This document shows, piece after piece, positions 24,244 to 34,434 of a stretch of DNA of 64,000 bases. The stretch lies in contig CM067306.1 of assembly GCA_034231615.1 (NCBI GenBank), positions 43,964,094-44,028,093 on the forward strand, given 5' to 3'. The number at the start of each line of letters is the position of its first letter. The stretch's first letter is position 1. Both the position numbers and the translations under genes were made by a program. This stretch comes from Meghimatium bilineatum. Its lineage: Eukaryota > Mollusca > Gastropoda > Stylommatophora > Philomycidae. The notes under the pieces were generated by a model, which was given only the letters and a program-made list of their open reading frames with translations, did no database searches and was not told where the DNA came from.

Positions 24244-24505
24244 AAAAATTAATATCATCATGTGCCTTGTGTTGGAAGAGTAGGCGTTCATTGAGGTACA
24301 TAACATCATCAAGTGCCGTGTGAGTATAGTAGACGGTCATTGAGCTACATAATATTTTCAAGTGCGTGTGGGTAGAGTAGGTGGTCATTGAGATACATAA
24401 TATTATCAAGTGCCGTGTGAGTAGAGTACACGGTCACTGAACTACATAATATGATCATGTGCTGTATGGGTAGCGTAGATGCTCATTGAGCTACATAATA
24501 TTTTA
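24244..24505. repeat. ~58-bp tandem repeat, about 4.5 units
   Basis: Units share CAAGTGCCGTGTGAGTAGAG, GGTCATTGAG and CTACATAATAT segments with 80-90% similarity by eye. Confidence 0.85.
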
Positions 24506-24509
24506 TTCG

Positions 24510-25270
24510 CTGCAAGCTGTCAACAGCTCTAGTGCAGATTTGCTTCTATAGTATAATATAAAACATCCAATATTTTCTCCTTTCTTTTAGAGTTTGGTTA
24601 ACACTTTATGAATCGTGTTGTGGTAGTGTAGATCGAGATGGAATGATAATTGATTACACAAGACATAATATTTCCAAACAGCACCTCTCAGCTCCTACAG
24701 CCAAAATAATTTCGCAGCATAGTGCAAGACAACGGCTGACCTTGACCGTCTATTGTCATGTACAAAAGCTCAAGTACGCTAAAACTGAGCACGATTTGTC
24801 TACTGAATACATGCGAATATAGTGAGGCGCCAGATGGCGGCGCTTTTGCAGGAACAAGTGAGAACATCGAAGCCATAATGTAAACAATGCTAATGCATGT
24901 GGAAAAGCTTTCATCTGTTTCCATGTCACAGGTTGTATGGACATATTCTTCTTTGCAAACTCAAGGATTAGCTCTTACTTCATATTTGCAGTGGGTGGTT
25001 TCTTCCAGCTTTCTTTCATACCTAGGAGGTTTGGCGCAATGCCTGTTGAAGGAGCCTTCTACTCAGAGTGGGTAAATGTTATGACTCGAGCTGATACTTT
25101 GTTTGTCACCCTATTGTGTATCTTTCATCCGACGAGGCGCTTGGCAATCCGCGAACTATTGCTTGTGTAGGAAGACCATCCCATTACCATCTTTCATGCC
25201 CCTAGATTCCAAACCTAATTTCCCTGTATAAGCCGTGTTGGGCAACGGCGATCGTCGAATTAGACTCGTT
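24510..25270. other. No recognised gene
   Basis: Unassigned intronic sequence. The overlapping short ORFs at 24,688-25,170 on both strands show no domain. Confidence 0.5.
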
Positions 25271-25274
25271 TAAC

Positions 25275-25690
25275 GTACACAGCGCTGCCCTCTATCGCGT
25301 GTTGCCGTTTCCAGATTCAGTGCGTACTCATAGGATCACAATAACTTAGCGGAATTTACCCATATCGGGATATTGAAGGGGTAGGCAATTTCTACCCCTT
25401 CAATGTTTCTGCATTTTTGGCTGACCGAAAAGAAATGCACAGGTCACTGTCTGCCGACATTGCTGCTGGGTGTGTTGGTATAGAGATCTCAGAGATATTG
25501 CCTGTCTCTTTTCAAGAAAATTCTAATTTCATCTACAGCCTCCACATCATACAAGCAGGAGCATAAAACTGTTGACCAGAAAGACAGTTACATGGTGTAC
25601 TACGGGGAGGTACTTTCATGATCATGGTTATATGCTAACCCTGGGTTCGCCGAGAGAAAATCTGTATCTTTATTACACCATGTGGACATG
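25275..25690 (-). mobile_element. R1 repeat, diverged third copy
   Basis: It shares GCGCTGCCCTCT, GGAGATATTGCCTGTCTCTT-type and CCCTGGGT(T/C)CGCC segments in the same order as copies at 20,925 and 60,002, with much divergence and deletions. Orientation is taken from those copies. Confidence 0.6.
25372..25404. repeat. Perfect 13-bp inverted repeat with 7-bp loop
   Basis: ATTGAAGGGGTAG and its exact reverse complement flank GCAATTT. No gene is adjacent, so there is no reason to call it a terminator. Confidence 0.85.
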
Positions 25691-25699
25691 GAACGTAGG

Positions 25700-26330
25700 A
25701 TAATAGAAAAATGTGTTTAGAAGCTCAAACTTGGTGTGCATGTTTACGATGTCGATGAACGAAACATCGGCTAAAATTGTGAATCAACTGTTGGCTGAAG
25801 TCATTATATGATTATTGATTAGGAGCCAGCCTCCTGCACAATGGAAATTCCAAAAAATGCACTGCTTTCCATACCTTCAGCAATCAAAAGGTATATAAGC
25901 GCAGTGTCCCAGTCAGCACCGCGAAATATAGCAAAGTCAACAAGGACAGCCACCATGGATTCTAGTTCAAGAAAATCGGATTTACAACACTTACACAATC
26001 ACAGAATATGAAAAGACGACTTGTCATTTCATTGTCTTGAACAGGAAATTAAAAATAATGTTAGTTCATCATTACTGTTGATCATTTTCATAAACCGAAA
26101 CTAGGCTCACAGTCGAGATGAGGGTCAGTAATCGAGGGAACGGAGAAAACGAACAGTCTAATTATACGAACAAAAAAAGGTAATATTGCTGTACAACTGT
26201 CTGAAAAAAGTACTTAGTAGAACTCATCAGGTAATGTAGTCTTACTGGACGACGGCTAGCACACGATTCCTGTCGGATGCTAACATGAAAGAATACACTC
26301 CACAGTACACATGACACAATCATACAAATA
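25700..26330. other. No recognised gene
   Basis: Unassigned. The right part (from about 26,160) is probably the distal 3' region of the Penelope fragment that follows. Confidence 0.45.
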
Positions 26331-26340
26331 ACAGGATATG

Positions 26341-26373
26341 ATCGACGTTTCGAACAAAACGTCTTTATCAAGA
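26341..26373 (-). ncRNA. Hammerhead-like motif in Penelope fragment P0
   Basis: The minus strand reads CTTGATAAAGACG, then TTTTGTTC, then GAAACGTCG. The second core box GAAAC is intact and the first is close to CTGATGA. Stem II is weak, whereas GACGTTT/AAACGTC could form an alternative hairpin. Its position at the end of the Penelope 3' region supports homology. Confidence 0.4.
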
Positions 26374-26679
26374 TGAAAAGTATATTACATCAAAAGAAGA
26401 CGAGAAGGAATGGCACAGCGACATACTAACATATCAGAGCAAAATGTGGATACGAGATCCCGGAATGATTGGAACAGGAAATATATAAAAACATTAATAC
26501 ATGTGAAAACGAAACGAACAAAATGATGACGTAAATGGTGAAACAAAATGAATAAAAACAAGGACTACATCGACATATTACTAAACAAAAGAGTGGTCGG
26601 AATTCCAAAAGCGTTGAAAGTACCAAACTAAAAAATAAACGAGGGTAAATGGGCTGATGAAACAACGGAAAGGCAACGG

Positions 26680-26825
26680 AAGAAAACAATCTGAAAGATA
26701 ACTTAAACGAATTGCTATTTGCAGACGACCACGCACAAGTAGCATCATCAGAAGAGTAACTACAAAGACAAACTCTTCTATCCCTGACTCTGAAAGACAA
26801 TAAAGGGTTTAGCGAATAGATAGAA
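26680..26825 (+). mobile_element. RTE-like LINE remnant in Penelope 3' region
   Basis: The plus strand reads LNELLFADDHAQVASSEE, the RT motif C neighbourhood, fused directly to a 3' end that matches the 16,830-16,890 tail (AAAGACAATAAAGGGTTTAG). A large internal deletion removed the thumb. Confidence 0.7.
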
Positions 26826-27697
26826 GTGGGCTGAATAGTGAGTGACAATGCTGTCAAGAAAGTTGACAGAAGTAGTGGAAATTTTAGATGTGAATTGAAT
26901 AATATGGTGGAAATTGTTTATGAAGTTGATGAAGCGAGAAAATTATGTCTCAGATATGTCAGTATTATATGTGTGGAAAAGAGATGAAAAGGGGCCACTA
27001 TAGATCCACCAAACTAAAAGTTCAAGAGGTCCCATGAAAAGACACGCATAGCTGAGTTCCATCCTGGTGCCTACAGCAACGCCACTGATCTGATCAAAAA
27101 AGTACCCATCGAATTCAAAAGAATTGAGTATGGGAACCAGTTCCAATGGCGGATAAGAGTAATTGTGAATAAAGAGAGATGAGGACTATTGTCCAGAAAG
27201 AACTGCAGAGCCCTAAGACTATCATCATATGGTATAGAAGTATACAGAAAACAAACATCGAGCAAGAAAAGACGATAAGTACGGTCAGAAGACAACTAGA
27301 CAGAAGAAAAATTGGTCAATGTATGCTTAGTGTCTTTTAAGAATAGTAACGCAAAATGAGGTAAAAAGGTTACTAAAACACTTACCTAGCCTAACCTAGG
27401 AGAGATGGAGTAATATCATAAGTGTTAAAGCTAGGTAGTGGAAGATTAGCAACAGTTGTAGAACTAGAAAAACAGCGTGCGATGTGAGAGTAAAGATAAT
27501 TCAGTTTATTATTGTGATGGAAGTGTCTAAGTCAGATAAAAGATGAGTGTGGTTACAAGATATAACCTGAATGCGTTGTAATGCGCATTTGTCGTCAATG
27601 CATTGAAATAAGCGTTGGTCTCTCAGGACCAAGAAACCGGTGGACGGATGGAAGTGAGAGGAACAGTCTTTAGAAATAACATGATGACGACTACATG

Positions 27698-28305
27698 TAA
27701 AAAAATCATCTGATACTGACAATTTATTTTCTGAATATGAGCAGAGGAAATATCCTTGGACTTTCAAGCCCAGTGCTTCCCAGGCTCTTGATCTTTACAT
27801 CAAGAACACCCACTATGACGTTCAAACGCTTCATTACAACCGTATCAGACGCTCCAACATCACCCTTGCCGAATCTCGCGCCTTGTCACATCTTTGCCGT
27901 CGTGATGACATTGCCATTAAATGAGCTGATAAGGGTAGGGCCGTTGTTGTGTGGTGTAAGGACCTTTACCCCCAGAAGGGCCACCAATACTATCTAACTC
28001 TTATTTCTACACAGCACGTACCTGACTCGACTGTGCCTAACCAGAAGATGGTCTGCAACACTGTTAAAACTGGTATACACAACAACCACCTTACAACCAC
28101 TGCTAAGGCTCTTTGTATTGATGAAAGTTGTTTAGGCAGACCAGTTTTCAATATGCTGCCTAAAATACACAGGAAATTTAATTCGGGCAGACCCATTGCC
28201 TCTGCATGCTCTTGTTCCACTGATAGCATCTCCGATTTCCTTGACAGCATTTTCCATCTCTTAGACGAACAACTGCCTTCATTCTTAAAAGATAAATATA
28301 AATAA
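27698..28305 (+). pseudogene. Penelope-like element, N-terminal RT region (left arm)
   Basis: The frame runs SEYEQRKYPWTFKPSASQAL, then SNITLAESRALSHLCRRDD, a stop near 27,921 directly before ADKGRAVVV, then a 118-residue frame with LGRPVFNMLPKIHRKFNSGRP and DSIFHLLDEQLPSFLKD. These are the conserved N-terminal and fingers motifs of Penelope RTs (KADKG, PKIHK). The palm is not downstream; the sequence meets an inverted 3' UTR at about 28,360. The mirror copy is at 33,076-33,683. Confidence 0.85.
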
Positions 28306-28480
28306 CCAAATGGTCAGAGGGTGTCCGACAAAGTGGATGGTGCCGCAGTAACCTAATGAACAAATAGTAACGCAAAATGAGGTAAAAAGGTTACTAAAAC
28401 ACTTACCTAGCCTATTAATAAAAATATATTTTTAAGAAAAAAAACAAAAAACATACAATAAAACTAAACAGGACAATTCT

Positions 28481-28513
28481 CAACGTATCGGCTCAAATTG
28501 AACCTTTTTCAAG
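28481..28513 (-). ncRNA. Hammerhead-like hairpin in Penelope 3' region (left arm)
   Basis: Mirror image of 32,868-32,900. It shows stem II GGTTC/GAGCC with an AATTT loop, flanked by CTTGAAAAA in place of CTGATGA and by GATAC in place of GAAAC. These are degenerate relative to the hammerhead core known in terminal repeats of Penelope-like elements, so activity is unlikely. Confidence 0.4.
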
Positions 28514-28649
28514 AGACAAACAACAGAAAACGACAAAACAAAAAACAAAATAGATGTCTATAGTTCATCAAGCCCTCGTCTCCATAATAGCGCAGGGATG
28601 GCAACGCATCTAGTAAAAGTGAAAATGCGTGCATTCATTATAAACAAAC

Positions 28650-28900
28650 CGAAAGTGGGAAATTAGAGACACTATAGATGAGTGCAAGAATAATGAAAGA
28701 AAAAGATAAGAAAAATACCCCTTTTGTCACTTTATCAGACAGGCAGGTTTTAAGAACATAGTCACAACAGGCACGACTGAAGGGAACAGAGACAGATGGG
28801 GACGTGAGAAAATATTCATGTGACAACCTAGCAAGGCTTGGAAACAACGATCCTGATAACAATACTGTGAACAGAGACCCATGGTCACCTACGCCAACAA
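28650..28900 (+). mobile_element. LINE 3' fragment within the left Penelope arm
   Basis: It matches the 58,105-58,450 LINE end (AAAGTGGGAAATTAGAG, ACGATCCTGATAACAATACT-type, GGTCACCTACGCCA-type). Its mirror is at 32,481-32,731. It must predate the inverted duplication. Confidence 0.75.
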
Positions 28901-29773
28901 GAATGGCATATGACAATGATAGATGAGTAATGATGAGGTTGTGTGGTGGTGGGGTGAGTGGGTTTGGGGAAGGAAGGATAGAAGAAGAATCAACATTTGA
29001 AAACGCATGGAATGAATGTGAAACCAAATATAGACATAAACATATATATAAAACCAAACCTAAACATACATAGAAATGTAAACACACACCAAGAGTCAAG
29101 AAATAAACACATAACAAGATGGACACAGATATGTGAAGGATACCCACACAAAATGCACAGGCATGTAAATGTATCCACACACAGGAAAGGGCTCACACCA
29201 GAATAGGTATACACATTGACACAGAATGGAGATACGTGCATTAACATAAAAAAGCGCTCACATAAATATACATATATATATGTATACACAAATATGAACA
29301 TTCATGCACATAAACACTTTCTCGTATAAATAATAACATGAACATTCATACACATAGAAACATATACATATATTAATGTAAATATAAACGTTCGTTCACA
29401 TAAAGATAATGCTATAACAACTGCATATGTATACATACAAATGTGTGGCCCAAAGTAATTGTGTGGATACATAGAAATGTAAAACGAAATGCATATACAA
29501 ATAACTATATATGTGTGGGCACCCATCGAAGAGACAACTGCAATAAAAACGAGGAAATCAAAATCTAAATATGTAAATGATTTAACAATAACAAATTGGC
29601 AGTGTACAAAATAATCACATATTGACATACACAAACGAAAGAAGACATAAAGGAATTATATAGAAGAACGGCAAACACACAAATAATAATTATTCACGAA
29701 AGTGTACAAAGACAAATAATTACAAGAATCAGTGCAATACGGGAGTAGAGGGTATAAAGAAAAGGTGGGTAAC

Positions 29774-31209
29774 TCAAACAAAACGGTGATTAATGTTCAT
29801 TCCGTTTGGTTGCAAGACTCCCATATGACAAATGAGACGATATTCCAAGGACTGACGTTGCCGGTCACCGGTATAACAACGTAACAAACCGGTAACAGAG
29901 ACATCAGAGCTACCATGATGTGACGGGCTGTTAAAATGATTAGCCACTGGGGAGTCACGATGATTCGTGATATCTCTCAAATGTTCGGCGAATCTATCAG
30001 CTAAACGTCTACCAGTCTCACCAATATACTTCATATCACAACGCTTACATATGATAGAGTATATTAAGTTACGGGACACACATGAAAAAGAATCATGAAT
30101 ATCAAAGTGTGATTTAGGAAACTGTAAAATAGGAGTGAGAATAACAAAAGGGCAAGTCAAACAATTTCGATGACAAGGGACAGTTCCTAGTTGACCTGCA
30201 GAAGTGCGCAGACGAGAATGAACTAAGAGATCCCGAAGGTTTCTGTCCCTCCGAAAAGCGACTAGTGGAAGAGAGGGAAATGCAGGACTGGAGATGGGAT
30301 CTAACTGGAGGATAGAGAAATGTCGTAATAGGATACGTAGTGCCGGCATATTATGAGGATGAAAAGTGATAGCCAGTATTGGGCGATCAGAGGTATGTTT
30401 AATAGATGGTACGAGGGCCACTGAGCGGGAAATAGTACGAACACGTTGTAAAGCTGATGACAGGATATCATCAGGGTATAAGCGACGGCGAAAAAAATCC
30501 AGCATCTTAAGAGATTGAACCTGAAAATCTACATCGTCTTGGCAGAGACGACGAAGACGAAGCAGCTGAGAGAAAGGGAGGGCATGACGACAAGACCTTG
30601 GGTGAGATGATGTATAAAGAAGAAAACTATGAGAGGCCGTAGGCTTATAATGTATAGAAGTGGTAAGGGATGTGGATCCTATGGAAACACAAATGTCAAG
30701 GAAGTTTACAGAGGTGGAGGAAATAAGAGAAGTAAATTTAATAGCTGGATGGAAACCACTCACAAAGTCAATGAAAAGGTTGAGGTTATCAAGAGAAATA
30801 TCAGTAACCCCAAACCCATCATCTATGTAGCGGTGGAACATGGAAGGGACAGGGCCCTGAAAAGTGGTAAAGATAAGATGTTCAAGGTGACCCATAAATA
30901 GGCAGGCATAACTAGGTCCCATTTAGTACCCATCGCTACACCGCTAATTTGATCAAAAAAGTGTCCATTGAATTCAAAAGAATTCAAGGTGAGTACTAAT
31001 TCTGCCAGTCGAAGAATAGCGGCAGTAGCAATAGACTTATGCGGATTGATGTTAAGAAAGAACTGTAACGCCAGAAGCCCATCATTATGAGGAATACATG
31101 TATAGAGGGAAACAACATCTAGAATGAATATGTAATAGGTGTGAAGAGGATCGAGAGCAATAGAGGAAAAGATTAGTAGAGCATGGTTAGTGTCCATTTG
31201 TTTGTCCAT
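29774..31209 (-). pseudogene. Penelope-like element: RT palm, thumb and GIY-YIG endonuclease
   Basis: The best-preserved Penelope copy. The upstream ORF (31,209-30,823) has motif A (FILDVVSLYTCIPHNDG) and motif B (FDQISGVAMGTK). One frameshift near 30,910 leads into a 382-residue ORF (30,922-29,774) with motif C (HRYIDDGFGV), the thumb (HPRSCRHALPFSQLLRLRRL), and a C-terminal GIY-YIG nuclease. In the nuclease, LIYSIICKRC is the GIY-side strand, MKYIGETGRRLADRFAEHL carries the YIG with catalytic Arg and helix, and SPVANHF the His/Asn region. Such proteins nick DNA and reverse-transcribe their RNA into the site. The N-terminal fingers are missing (truncated at 31,209, at the inverted junction), so it is not functional. 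The 3' UTR extends to about 28,365. Confidence 0.95.
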
Positions 31210-31220
31210 ATGGTAATTGT

Positions 31221-31607
31221 TTGACTTGCCCTTTTGTTATTCTCACTCCTATTTTACAGTTTCCTAAATCACACTTTGATATTCATGATTCTTTTTCATG
31301 TGTGTCCCGTAACTTAATATACTCTATCATATGTAAGCGTTGTGAGATGAAGTATATTGGTGAGACTGGTAGACGTTTAGCTGATAGATTCGCCGAACAT
31401 TTGAGAGATATCACGAATCATCGTGACTCCCCAGTGGCTAATCATTTTAACAGCCCGTCACATCATGGTAGCTCTGATGTCTCTGTTACCGGTTTGTTAC
31501 GTTGTTATACCGGTGACCGGCAACGTCAGTCCTTGGAATATCGTCTCATTTGTCATATGGGAGTCTTGCAACCAAACGGAATGAACATTAATCACCGTTT
31601 TGTTTGA
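31221..31607 (+). pseudogene. Penelope GIY-YIG endonuclease domain (right arm)
   Basis: A 128-residue copy of the C-terminal nuclease of the element above, with one residue different (CKRCEMKYIGE). It starts at the inverted junction, without any RT upstream. The full 3' UTR follows to about 33,015. Confidence 0.95.
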
Positions 31608-32867
31608 GTTACCCACCTTTTCTTTATACCCTCTACTCCCGTATTGCACTGATTCTTGTAATTATTTGTCTTTGTACACTTTCGTGAATAATTATTATTT
31701 GTGTGTTTGCCGTTCTTCTATATAATTCCTTTATGTCTTCTTTCGTTTGTGTATGTCAATATGTGATTATTTTGTACACTGCCAATTTGTTATTGTTAAA
31801 TCATTTACATATTTAGATTTTGATTTCCTCGTTTTTATTGCAGTTGTCTCTTCGATGGGTGCCCACACATATATAGTTATTTGTATATGCATTTCGTTTT
31901 ACATTTCTATGTATCCACACAATTACTTTGGGCCACACATTTGTATGTATACATATGCAGTTGTTATAGCATTATCTTTATGTGAACGAACGTTTATATT
32001 TACATTAATATATGTATATGTTTCTATGTGTATGAATGTTCATGTTATTATTTATACGAGAAAGTGTTTATGTGCATGAATGTTCATATTTGTGTATACA
32101 TATATATATGTATATTTATGTGAGCGCTTTTTTATGTTAATGCACGTATCTCCATTCTGTGTCAATGTGTATACCTATTCTGGTGTGAGCCCTTTCCTGT
32201 GTGTGGATACATTTACATGCCTGTGCATTTTGTGTGGGTATCCTTCACATATCTGTGTCCATCTTGTTATGTGTTTATTTCTTGACTCTTGGTGTGTGTT
32301 TACATTTCTATGTATGTTTAGGTTTGGTTTTATATATATGTTTATGTCTATATTTGGTTTCACATTCATTCCATGCGTTTTCAAATGTTGATTCTTCTTC
32401 TATCCTTCCTTCCCCAAACCCACTCACCCCACCACCACACAACCTCATCATTACTCATCTATCATTGTCATATGCCATTCTTGTTGGCGTAGGTGACCAT
32501 GGGTCTCTGTTCACAGTATTGTTATCAGGATCGTTGTTTCCAAGCCTTGCTAGGTTGTCACATGAATATTTTCTCACGTCCCCATCTGTCTCTGTTCCCT
32601 TCAGTCGTGCCTGTTGTGACTATGTTCTTAAAACCTGCCTGTCTGATAAAGTGACAAAAGGGGTATTTTTCTTATCTTTTTCTTTCATTATTCTTGCACT
32701 CATCTATAGTGTCTCTAATTTCCCACTTTCGGTTTGTTTATAATGAATGCACGCATTTTCACTTTTACTAGATGCGTTGCCATCCCTGCGCTATTATGGA
32801 GACGAGGGCTTGATGAACTATAGACATCTATTTTGTTTTTTGTTTTGTCGTTTTCTGTTGTTTGTCT

Positions 32868-32900
32868 CTTGAAAAAGGTTCAATTTGAGCCGATACGTTG
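32868..32900 (+). ncRNA. Hammerhead-like hairpin in Penelope 3' region (right arm)
   Basis: The stem at 32,877-32,881 pairs with 32,887-32,891. The order core box 1, stem II, core box 2, CGTTG matches Penelope hammerheads, but both core boxes deviate. Confidence 0.4.
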
Positions 32901-33075
32901 AGAATTGTCCTGTTTAGTTTTATTGTATGTTTTTTGTTTTTTTTCTTAAAAATATATTTTTATTAATAGGCTAGGTAAGTGTTTTAGTAACCTTTTTACC
33001 TCATTTTGCGTTACTATTTGTTCATTAGGTTACTGCGGCACCATCCACTTTGTCGGACACCCTCTGACCATTTGG

Positions 33076-33683
33076 TTATTTATATTTATCTTTTAAGAAT
33101 GAAGGCAGTTGTTCGTCTAAGAGATGGAAAATGCTGTCAAGGAAATCGGAGATGCTATCAGTGGAACAAGAGCATGCAGAGGCAATGGGTCTGCCCGAAT
33201 TAAATTTCCTGTGTATTTTAGGCAGCATATTGAAAACTGGTCTGCCTAAACAACTTTCATCAATACAAAGAGCCTTAGCAGTGGTTGTAAGGTGGTTGTT
33301 GTGTATACCAGTTTTAACAGTGTTGCAGACCATCTTCTGGTTAGGCACAGTCGAGTCAGGTACGTGCTGTGTAGAAATAAGAGTTAGATAGTATTGGTGG
33401 CCCTTCTGGGGGTAAAGGTCCTTACACCACACAACAACGGCCCTACCCTTATCAGCTCATTTAATGGCAATGTCATCACGACGGCAAAGATGTGACAAGG
33501 CGCGAGATTCGGCAAGGGTGATGTTGGAGCGTCTGATACGGTTGTAATGAAGCGTTTGAACGTCATAGTGGGTGTTCTTGATGTAAAGATCAAGAGCCTG
33601 GGAAGCACTGGGCTTGAAAGTCCAAGGATATTTCCTCTGCTCATATTCAGAAAATAAATTGTCAGTATCAGATGATTTTTTTA
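33076..33683 (-). pseudogene. Penelope-like element, N-terminal RT region (right arm)
   Basis: Mirror copy of 27,698-28,305 with the same stop and the same fingers motifs (PKIHRKFNSGRP). It joins head-to-head with plus-strand Penelope 5' sequence at about 33,684. Confidence 0.85.
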
Positions 33684-34252
33684 CATGTAGTCGTCATCAT
33701 GTTATTTCTAAAGACTGTTCCTCTCACTTCCATCCGTCCACCGGTTTCTTGGTCCTGAGAGACCAACGCTTATTTCAATGCATTGACGACAAATGCGCAT
33801 TACAACGCATTCAGGTTATATCTTGTAACCACACTCATCTTTTATCTGACTTAGACACTTCCATCACAATAATAAACTGAATTATCTTTACTCTCACATC
33901 GCACGCTGTTTTTCTAGTTCTACAACTGTTGCTAATCTTCCACTACCTAGCTTTAACACTTATGATATTCCTCCATCTCACCAGACCACTATTGCCGATG
34001 TTTATCTTTCTGGTTACTTCAATGGCCGCGAGATTTGCATTTCTTCCTGACCTAATAATTCTCTCTGACAGTGAAATTTCTGCCCTCAGCAAGGGCCTCA
34101 AGTTCGACCTTCCCCGCCCTGGATATGATTAATACTCTCTTCTTCGAGACATCCTCTGCTACCATCGTCGTCTTCGCCTACGTTATTATTTGTTTTTGGT
34201 AAAAAGACATCTGAAACTGATTATTTGTTATCTGGATATGAGCAGAAGACAT
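33684..34252 (+). mobile_element. Penelope copy P3, 5' part, interrupted by a LINE
   Basis: The plus strand carries Penelope 5' sequence, with an LSKGLKF motif near 34,090 that is typical of the Penelope N-terminus. It then runs through to GGATATGAGCAGAAGACAT, where the LINE at 34,253 is inserted. The continuation resumes at 37,801. The part up to 33,979 is shared with the inverted repeat. Confidence 0.8.
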
Positions 34253-34434
34253 CCGGTGCTTACGGAGTGCGTGCATCTGAGCTGTAGTTTTCGTGAGTGT
34301 AATCGCCCTTACACAGTTTGAAAAATGGCGACCAATATCAAGCGGCCTAAACGAGGTGGCTCAAAAAGGAAAATTCACCGAGCACCCGGGCTAGAAGAAC
34401 GAGATCGACAACAGCTAGGCTAGGAATTAAAAAC

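Larger units (their letters stand above)
26330..27385 (-). mobile_element. Penelope-like element fragment P0 (RT piece and 3' UTR)
   Basis: On the minus strand an RT piece (27,295-26,943) shows the Penelope motif A block LLDVCFLYTSIPYDDSLRALQFF and motif B block FDQISGVAVGT. The long T/C-rich 3' untranslated region (26,660-26,330) ends in a GTTCGAAACGTCGATC hairpin region. A piece of RTE-like LINE interrupts it at 26,680-26,825. Motif C and the GIY-YIG endonuclease are deleted. At its upstream end an intron-like segment (27,296-27,385) has GTAAGT and CTGTCTAG borders. Confidence 0.8.
27402..30166 (-). repeat. Left arm of a 2,765-bp inverted repeat (Penelope palindrome)
   Basis: Each position x in this arm pairs with 61,381 - x in the right arm (31,215-33,979). 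Translated segments of 65 to 180 residues are identical between arms. The differences I noticed are single bases (for example Asp versus Glu in the endonuclease, and one base at 33,970). The arm contains, left to right: Penelope 5' sequence (minus), a Penelope N-terminal RT piece (plus, 27,698-28,305), and Penelope 3' UTR and endonuclease (minus). It also carries a LINE 3' fragment at 28,650-28,900. It ends where GACTTGCCC-side identity stops at 30,166. Confidence 0.95.
31215..33979 (+). repeat. Right arm of the 2,765-bp Penelope inverted repeat
   Basis: Reverse complement of 27,402-30,166, separated from it by a 1,048-bp unique spacer (30,167-31,214) that holds the RT catalytic core of the minus-strand copy. 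The outer end is at 33,979, where CTCCATCTC is followed by different bases from the left arm. Confidence 0.95.

Noticed and set aside
28638-29634. Hydrophobic minus-strand ORFs (and mirror copies at 31,747-32,743) resembling membrane proteins
   Set aside because: They lie in the T-rich Penelope 3' UTR; hydrophobicity follows from base composition, and one overlaps a LINE tail.
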